64,000 nucleotides of DNA from Actinomadura nitritigenes (GTDB taxonomy: Bacteria > Actinomycetota > Actinomycetes > Streptosporangiales > Streptosporangiaceae). Shown here one piece after another: positions 59,128 to 64,000 of this stretch. The stretch lies in NCBI RefSeq assembly GCF_017573545.1, contig NZ_JAGEOK010000020.1, positions 62,001-126,000 of the forward strand. The letters run 5' to 3'. Position 1 is the stretch's first letter. Each line of letters opens with the position of its first letter. The translations under genes were made by a program, and so were the position numbers. The notes beneath the pieces are model-generated. The model saw only the letters and a program-made list of their open reading frames with translations. It did no database searches and had not been told where the DNA came from.

Positions 59128-61071
59128 TCAGGGGCCCTTGACCAGGGTGACGGTGGAGCCGCGCGGGGCCTCGCCGCTGTTCGGGCTCTGGAACCGGACG
59201 GTGTTGCCGCCGAAGCCGGTGACGTTGACGTTGAAGCCGGAGTCCTCGAGGGCCTTCCTGGCGTCGCTGACGCTGCGGCCCGTCACGTTCGGGACGGGGA
59301 TGTTCTGCTGGGGGTCCCCGTCGTTGCAGCCGATGTGGAACGGGCCCGCGTCCACGATGCAGTCGCGCTTGTTGACGACGATGGTGACGTCGTCGCCGCC
59401 GGACACGCCGGTGCCCTCTTCCGGGTCCTGGCTGATCACGGTGTTCGCGGGCTTGCCGTCGACCTTCTTCTTCTCCACGGTGACGTTCAGGCCCATCGAG
59501 CGGAGCTGGTTGGCGGCGGCGTCGCCGTCGGTGCCGACGACGTTCGGCATGGACATGCCGCTGCTGACGATGATGTCGACGGGCTTGTCGGGGGACTGCT
59601 TCTCGCCCGCGTCGGGGTCGGTGCCGACGACCTTGTCCTTGTCGACCCTCTGCGACGGGGTCGTGCTGGTCCTGCCGACGGTGAAGCCCTTGCTCTGCAG
59701 GGTCCGCTTCGCGTCGTCGAGGGACTTGCCGGACACGTCCGGGACCTCGCGGGGGGTGATGCCCTTCGAGGGGGTGAGCGTGACGGTCTGGCCCTTGGCG
59801 ATGCGGGCGCCGGCGGGCGGGTCGCTCTTGGCGACCTTGCCCTTGTGGACGTGGTCGTCGTACACGGCGGTGGCGACCCGGACGTCCAGCCCGGCGTGGT
59901 CGAGCTCGCGCTGGGCGTCCGCGACCTTCATCCCGATGATCTGGGACGGGATGTGGTCGTACTGGCCGGACGTCTGGTACCAGACGGCCCAGCCGAGGAC
60001 CACGGCGGCGATGGCGCCGATCGCGATGAGCACGTACTTGCCGGTGAGCGCGCCGAGCGCCCGGTCGGCGCGGGACCGCGGCGCGTACCCGGACGGGAGC
60101 GTCTCGGCCGGCGCGCTCCGCGGGTCGAGGACGGCGGTGTGCCCCTGGGGCGGCCCGGCGGGCGGCGTCTCCAGCACGCTGGTGGGGTTGCGGGACGCCT
60201 CCTCCACGCGGCGGTCGAAGTCGCGCGGCAGGCCGCCGAAGACCTCGGCGACCTCCGCCAGGTACTGGTTGGCGTCCTTGGGGCGGCGCACCGGGTCGTG
60301 GCTGGTGGCGTCGGTGACCAGCTCGTCCACCCGCTGCGGGATGCCGGGCACGATGCCGGACGGCGGCGGGACGACCTCGTTGACGTGCTTGTAGGCGACG
60401 GCGAGGGGCGTGTCGGCCTGGTGCGGGAGCCGGCCGGTGAGCAGCTCGAACAGCATGATCCCGGCGGCGTAGACGTCGGAGCGGACGTCGGCGGTGCCCT
60501 GCAGCACCTGCTCGGGCGCGAGGTAGCCGACCGTGCCGATGATCATGCCGGTCTTGGTCATCTTGCTCGCGCTCTCCGCGCGGGCCAGCCCGAAGTCGGC
60601 GACCTTGATGGTGCCGTCCTCGCAGATCAGCACGTTCTCCGGCTTGACGTCGCGGTGCACGAGGCCGGCCCGGTGCGCGGCGCCGAGCGCCGCGAGGACG
60701 GGCTGCATGATCTCCAGGGCGGCGCGCGGGCCGAGCCGGCCGACCTCGGTGAGCGCGTCGCGCAGCGTCCGGCCCGGGACGTACTCCATCACCAGGAAGA
60801 CGTGCTCGCCGTCGGAGCGCTGGTCGTACACGGCCACGACGTTGGGGTGCGAGAGCGCCGCCGCGGCCTTGGCCTCGCCGATGAAGCGGGCGACGAAGTC
60901 CTCGTCGGAGGCCAGCGCGGTGTGCATGACCTTGATCGCGATCGTGCGGTCCAGCCGGAGGTCGCGGGCCACGTACACGGTGGCCATGCCGCCGCGCGCG
61001 ATCCGGGACTCAATGCGGTAGCGCCCGTCGAGCACCTGTCCGACGAGTGGATCTGCAACCGACGTGTCCAT
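59128..61071 (-). CDS. PASTA-domain Ser/Thr protein kinase (PknB-like)
   Basis: The 647-residue membrane kinase senses peptidoglycan fragments. Its kinase domain (about 15-280) has the Gly loop RGGMATVY, Lys47, HRD with Asp141, and DFG at 159-161. A Pro-rich juxtamembrane region leads to one membrane helix (about 342-363), then four PASTA repeats (starting about 372, 440, 510 and 590). Between the third and fourth repeats is an insertion with two cysteines (NKRDCIVDAGPFHIGCND) that may form a disulfide. A TAAACT box lies seven bases before ATG, so the mRNA may be leaderless. It stands outside the usual pknA/pbpA/ftsW cluster. Confidence 0.93.
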   Translation of the reverse strand: MDTSVADPLVGQVLDGRYRIESRIARGGMATVYVARDLRLDRTIAIKVMHTALASDEDFVARFIGEAKAAAALSHPNVVAVYDQRSDGEHVFLVMEYVPGRTLRDALTEVGRLGPRAALEIMQPVLAALGAAHRAGLVHRDVKPENVLICEDGTIKVADFGLARAESASKMTKTGMIIGTVGYLAPEQVLQGTADVRSDVYAAGIMLFELLTGRLPHQADTPLAVAYKHVNEVVPPPSGIVPGIPQRVDELVTDATSHDPVRRPKDANQYLAEVAEVFGGLPRDFDRRVEEASRNPTSVLETPPAGPPQGHTAVLDPRSAPAETLPSGYAPRSRADRALGALTGKYVLIAIGAIAAVVLGWAVWYQTSGQYDHIPSQIIGMKVADAQRELDHAGLDVRVATAVYDDHVHKGKVAKSDPPAGARIAKGQTVTLTPSKGITPREVPDVSGKSLDDAKRTLQSKGFTVGRTSTTPSQRVDKDKVVGTDPDAGEKQSPDKPVDIIVSSGMSMPNVVGTDGDAAANQLRSMGLNVTVEKKKVDGKPANTVISQDPEEGTGVSGGDDVTIVVNKRDCIVDAGPFHIGCNDGDPQQNIPVPNVTGRSVSDARKALEDSGFNVNVTGFGGNTVRFQSPNSGEAPRGSTVTLVKGP

Positions 61072-61078
61072 CGAGGCG

Positions 61079-61084
61079 AGTTTA
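61079..61084 (-). promoter_or_regulatory. Leaderless -10 box of the PASTA kinase gene
   Basis: TAAACT, seven bases, then ATG 61071, with no ribosome site. Confidence 0.45.
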
Positions 61085-61107
61085 CGGGCGAATGACGGAT
61101 GTTCTCA

Positions 61108-62130
61108 TCAGTCGTGAGTATGAGCATCGATGAGCCGCGGGTCGGACACCGGCGCGGTGGCGGCCGCGGCGGCGGCGCCCGCGGCGCCCTCCGTGGCGTC
61201 TCCGGCGGTGCCCGCGGGGGCGGCGGGGCGGGCGCGGCGCAGGCCGCGGGTGCTGCGGGACACGGCGACGCCGGCGAGGCACAGGACGCCGCCGCCGAGC
61301 GTGACCAGGCCCGGCACCTCGCCGAGGAACAGCCACGACATCACCACCACGAGCGCGGGAGCCGCGTAGGTGGTGGCGCCCATCTTCCCGGCGGACGTGC
61401 GGGCCAGCGCGTAGCCCCAGGTGGTGAAGGCGATCGCGGTGGGGAAGACGCCGAGGTAGACCATGTTCAGGGTCGCGCCGGCCGGGGCGTGCGCGGCCTG
61501 GGAGACCAGTTGCGGCGCGAACGGCAGGCAGGTGGCGGCGCCGATGGCGCAGGCCCACGTGGTGAACTGCAGCGGCGAGGCGTGCCGGAGCGCGGGCTTC
61601 TGGCTGACGACGCCGAACGCGTAGGTCACGGCGGCGAAGAGGCACAGGAGCACGCCGCCGACCGAGGCGTCGCCCTTCCCGGACATCGACAGGCCCACCA
61701 CGGCGGCGCCCGCGAACGACACCGCCATCCCGGCCAGCAGCCGGGGCGCGAACCCCTCCTTCAGCAGCCAGCCGCCCAGCAGCGCGATGAGGATCGGGCC
61801 GATGTTGACCACGAGCGCCGCGGTGCCGGCGTCCACGAGCCGCTCGCCCCAGTTGAGCGCGACCATGTAGGCGCCGAACCACAGCACGCCCGCGGCGACG
61901 ATGCCGGGCCAGGCGCCCTTCGGCGGCAGGCCCTCGCGCCGGACGAGGCAGATCGCGGCGAGCGCGACGGTGCCGGCGAGCAGCCGGCCGAGGGCGAGGG
62001 CCCCGGGGCCGTAGTCCTCGCCGGCGCTGCGGATGGCGACGAACGCCGAGGCCCACAGCACGACCGTGACGGCCGCCGCCGCGACGGCGAGCCGGTCGAC
62101 GCCCGGACGCGGAGTACTGCCCTGTTGCAT
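61108..62130 (-). CDS. EamA/DMT-family transporter (second copy)
   Basis: A 340-residue protein with ten hydrophobic helices in two EamA repeats. ATG 62130 follows a TAAGGT box (62138-62143) by seven bases; the upstream GTG lies inside that box. It is not closely similar to the transporter at 49746-50759. The hydrophilic tail contains Ala-rich sequence and ends LIDAHTHD. The substrate is unknown. Confidence 0.88.
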   Translation of the reverse strand: MQQGSTPRPGVDRLAVAAAAVTVVLWASAFVAIRSAGEDYGPGALALGRLLAGTVALAAICLVRREGLPPKGAWPGIVAAGVLWFGAYMVALNWGERLVDAGTAALVVNIGPILIALLGGWLLKEGFAPRLLAGMAVSFAGAAVVGLSMSGKGDASVGGVLLCLFAAVTYAFGVVSQKPALRHASPLQFTTWACAIGAATCLPFAPQLVSQAAHAPAGATLNMVYLGVFPTAIAFTTWGYALARTSAGKMGATTYAAPALVVVMSWLFLGEVPGLVTLGGGVLCLAGVAVSRSTRGLRRARPAAPAGTAGDATEGAAGAAAAAATAPVSDPRLIDAHTHD

Positions 62131-62257
62131 GTGACGCACCTTAGGTTCGGGACGTTTCCATGAACACCGAAGGGTGCGGCGCGGTCGCGGGCGGCCCGTC
62201 CGGTGGACGCCCCCAGTCTGGGGACGTCCACCGTTCAGGTCCAGCGAATATTTCTTC

Positions 62258-62280
62258 AGCCGAAGCTTTAGCTCGGCTTC
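62258..62280 (-). terminator. Terminator hairpin after thiG
   Basis: GAAGCCGAGC and GCTTCGGCT pair across a TAAA loop with one bulge, followed on the minus strand by GAAGAAATATTC, ten bases after the thiG stop. Confidence 0.5.
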
Positions 62281-62289
62281 AATGACCGC

Positions 62290-63087
62290 TCAGGACGACG
62301 CGAGGCCCTCGAACGGCGAGGACGCCTGGGCGTAGCGGCGCTTCGGGATCCGTCCGGCCAGCCGGGCGAGCCGCCCGGCCTCGACGGCGTGCCGCATCGC
62401 CGCGGCCATCCGGGCGGGCGACTGCGCGCGGGTGACGGCGGTCGCCAGCAGCACCGCGTCGCAGCCGAGCTCCATCGCCAGCGCGGCGTCGGACGCGGTG
62501 CCGAGCCCCGCGTCCAGGATCACCGGGACCTCCGCCCGCTCGACGATCAGCTCGATGTTGTGCGGGTTGCGGATGCCGAGCCCCGACCCGATCGGCGAGC
62601 CCAGCGGCATGACCGCCGCGCAGCCGAGCTGCTCCAGCCGGTGCGCGAGCACCGGGTCGTCGTTGGTGTAGGGCAGGACGACGAAGCCGTCGTCGACGAG
62701 CTGCTCGGCGGCCTCCACCAGCTCGATCGGGTCCGGCAGGAGCGTCCGCTCGTCCGCGATCACCTCCAGCTTGACCCAGTTCGTGCCGAGCGCCTCGCGC
62801 GCCATCTTCGCGGTCAGCACGGCCTCGCCCGCGGTGAAGCAGCCCGCGGTGTTCGGCAGCACCCGGATGCCGCACTCGCCGAGGACGTCGAGCACGGAGC
62901 CGCGCGCCGACGGGTCGACCCGCCGCATCGCGACCGTGGTGAGCGCCGTCCCCGACGCGGTCAGCGCCTCGCGCAGCACGTGCATGCTGGGCGCCCCGCC
63001 GGTGCCCATGATCAGCCGGGAGCCGATCTCCTCGCCGGCGATCACCAGGGCGTCGGCGGCGGCGTCGTTCGTCGTGTCCCGTGTCAC
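62290..63087 (-). CDS. thiG: Thiazole synthase
   Basis: ThiG builds the thiazole ring of thiamine from deoxyxylulose phosphate, dehydroglycine and the ThiS thiocarboxylate. The 265-residue TIM barrel has the Schiff-base Lys106 in WVKLEVI, the NTAGCFTAGEAV block and the phosphate site GLGTASDAALAMELG. The GTG start lies three bases after the thiS stop. The gene order thiO-thiS-thiG is standard for actinobacteria. ThiO supplies the dehydroglycine. Confidence 0.96.
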   Translation of the reverse strand: MTRDTTNDAAADALVIAGEEIGSRLIMGTGGAPSMHVLREALTASGTALTTVAMRRVDPSARGSVLDVLGECGIRVLPNTAGCFTAGEAVLTAKMAREALGTNWVKLEVIADERTLLPDPIELVEAAEQLVDDGFVVLPYTNDDPVLAHRLEQLGCAAVMPLGSPIGSGLGIRNPHNIELIVERAEVPVILDAGLGTASDAALAMELGCDAVLLATAVTRAQSPARMAAAMRHAVEAGRLARLAGRIPKRRYAQASSPFEGLASS

Positions 63088-63090
63088 CGG

Positions 63091-63294
63091 TCAGCCTCCC
63101 TGCACCGCGGTCAGCACCTCGAGGCGGTCCGCCTCGCGCAGCGTCGTCGCCTCCCACGCCGAGCGCCGGACGACCTCGTCGTTCAGCGCCGCCGCCACGC
63201 CGGACGCGGCGGTGGTGACGGCCGCGACCGCCTGCGCCACGGACGCGCCGTCCGGCAGCTCGCGCGGCTCTCCGTTCACGATGATCCTCATCAC
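63091..63294 (-). CDS. thiS: Sulfur carrier protein ThiS
   Basis: A 67-residue ubiquitin-like protein ending in the required Gly-Gly, whose C-terminus is turned into a thiocarboxylate. MRIIVNGEPRELPDGASV is typical. The start is GTG 63294 or the adjoining ATG 63291. It lies behind a repeated stop/start junction after thiO. Confidence 0.94.
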   Translation of the reverse strand: MMRIIVNGEPRELPDGASVAQAVAAVTTAASGVAAALNDEVVRRSAWEATTLREADRLEVLTAVQGG

Positions 63295-63343
63295 TGCACG
63301 ACCTTCATCACTGCGGCCTTGATCACTGCGTCCTCATCACTGC
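63287..63343 (-). repeat. Fourfold repeat of the thiO/thiS junction
   Basis: GCAGTGAT occurs four times at 14-17-base intervals (minus-strand reading; plus-strand starts at 63290, 63307, 63322 and 63336). One copy carries the thiO stop and the last the thiS start. Confidence 0.75.
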
Positions 63344-64000
63344 GGTCCGGGGGCGAAGCGGGCGGGGGAGAACGGGGCGGCCACCTCGGGCACGGGGCCG
63401 TCCAGGAGCATCGCCGCGAGGGCGTCGGCGCTGACCGGCGCCAGCAGGATGCCGTTGCGGAAGTGGCCCGTGCCGAGGTAGAGGCCGGGCAGCCCGGTGG
63501 GGCCCATCAGCGGGGCGTTGTCCGGGGAGCCGGGCCGCAGGCCCGCGGTGACCTCGGCGAACTCCAGCTCGGTGAGGCCGGGCAGCAGCTCGCGGGCGTC
63601 CCGCAGCAGCTCCCACAGGCCGCCCGCGGTGACCCGCGTGTCGAAGCCCAGCTCCTCCTGCGTGGCGCCGATGACGATCTCGCCGTCCGCGCGCGGCACC
63701 AGGTAGACCGACGAGCCCTTCACCAGGCCGCGGGTGGTGCGCCGCAGGAACGGCACCGGCGTGCGGAGCCTGATCACCTGGCCCTTGACGGGGCGGACGG
63801 GTGGAACGGTCCCGGCGGGCAGGCCCTCCAGGTCGCCCGACCAGGGCCCGGCGGCCAGCAGCACCCGGTCCGCGCGGACCTCGGTGCCGTCGTCCAGCAG
63901 GACCCCGGCGGCCGCGTCGCGCTCGACCAGCAGGCCCTTCGCGCGCCGCCGCACCAGCCGGACGCCCAGCCGCTCGCCGGCCGCCAGCAGCGCGGGGGCG
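63337..64000 (-). CDS. thiO: Glycine oxidase ThiO, 5' part outside the window
   Basis: The C-terminal about 220 residues of a DAO-family flavoprotein that oxidises glycine to the imine used by ThiG. Visible blocks are VLLAAGPWSGDL, PVKGQVIRL, YLVPRADGEIVIGATQEELGFD and the FAD-contacting GLRPGSPDNAPLMGPTG with GTGHFRNGILLAPV. The N-terminal GxGxxG nucleotide site lies beyond the right edge. It is the first visible gene of thiOSG; any TPP riboswitch would be further upstream, outside the window. Confidence 0.94.
   Translation of the reverse strand, partial: APALLAAGERLGVRLVRRRAKGLLVERDAAAGVLLDDGTEVRADRVLLAAGPWSGDLEGLPAGTVPPVRPVKGQVIRLRTPVPFLRRTTRGLVKGSSVYLVPRADGEIVIGATQEELGFDTRVTAGGLWELLRDARELLPGLTELEFAEVTAGLRPGSPDNAPLMGPTGLPGLYLGTGHFRNGILLAPVSADALAAMLLDGPVPEVAAPFSPARFAPGPQ

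Noticed and set aside
62140..62289. Looked for a TPP riboswitch near thiG.
   Set aside because: The thi genes run the other way, with thiO first beyond the right edge; only a terminator-like hairpin is seen here.
1..64000. CRISPR arrays, rRNA and tRNA genes, prophage or conjugative genes.
   Set aside because: None was seen on reading either strand; the only mobile element is the IS605-type remnant.

Overview
The window is high-GC chromosomal DNA from an actinomycete. Codons end strongly in G or C, many genes start with GTG, and several start codons sit 6-8 bases after a TANNNT box with no ribosome site, the pattern of leaderless mRNAs. It also carries an actinobacterial cytochrome bcc-aa3 cluster, a PimB-like mannosyltransferase and a PASTA kinase. 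Gene content and order resemble two conserved actinobacterial neighbourhoods: the mycobacterial pimB / NlpC-P60 / DEDD exonuclease / trpD / ctaE / qcrCAB block, and the Streptomyces glk / two-component system / pfkA / aro / Ser-Thr kinase / thi block. A filamentous genus such as Actinomadura or a relative fits, but that placement is from memory of families, not from a search.

Layout. 1-7.5 kb (minus): an M48 protease cut by the left edge, a HELTH metalloprotease-like protein, a CHAP cell-wall hydrolase behind two tandem c-di-AMP (ydaO-type) riboswitches, a RipA-like NlpC/P60 hydrolase and a NYN-domain protein. 7.6-12.1 kb: DEDDh exonuclease/GIY-YIG fusion, rhomboid protease, an IS605-type remnant with an apparently intact tnpB and a decayed tnpA, and a stand-alone Lrp ligand-binding protein. 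12.1-17.7 kb: a GntR/FadR regulator and a cytosolic Cache protein divergent from a polyamine-type ABC importer, with an operator-like palindrome over the promoter. 17.9-25.4 kb: trpD, an atypical receiver protein, ctaE-qcrCAB and pimB. 25.4-35.7 kb: an unknown protein, a penicillin-binding protein, then an unusual redox/cell-envelope cluster (degenerate LytM protein, two-heme membrane protein, NuoF-ferredoxin fusion, DUF4142, DUF1996 lipoprotein) and an SDR protein. 35.7-48.7 kb: acyl-CoA ligase, cutC, metallophosphoesterase, SRPBCC protein, small CxxCxxC protein, glucokinase, EEP nuclease/phosphatase, acyltransferase, MacSR-like two-component system, pfkA and thiI. 48.7-64 kb: DUF5954 protein, EamA exporter, DAHP synthase with an aromatic leader peptide and terminator, molybdopterin oxidoreductase, LytS/LytTR system with an SSS symporter, a 6C-type RNA, endonuclease IV, a PASTA Ser/Thr kinase, a second EamA transporter and thiOSG, with thiO cut by the right edge.

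How it fits together. QcrCAB and CtaE form the core of the respiratory bcc-aa3 supercomplex; PimB, the CHAP and P60 hydrolases, the PBP and the PASTA kinase serve envelope growth. The NuoF-ferredoxin fusion overlaps the gene for the two-heme membrane protein, which suggests electrons passing from NAD(P)H or ferredoxin across the membrane to exported partners. RNA and operator control is unusually visible: two c-di-AMP riboswitches, an aromatic attenuator, a DasR-type site before pfkA, a possible masked ribosome site before thiI and a 6C RNA.

Limits: all calls are read by eye from the sequence. No database search, folding program or alignment was run, and residue positions were counted by hand.
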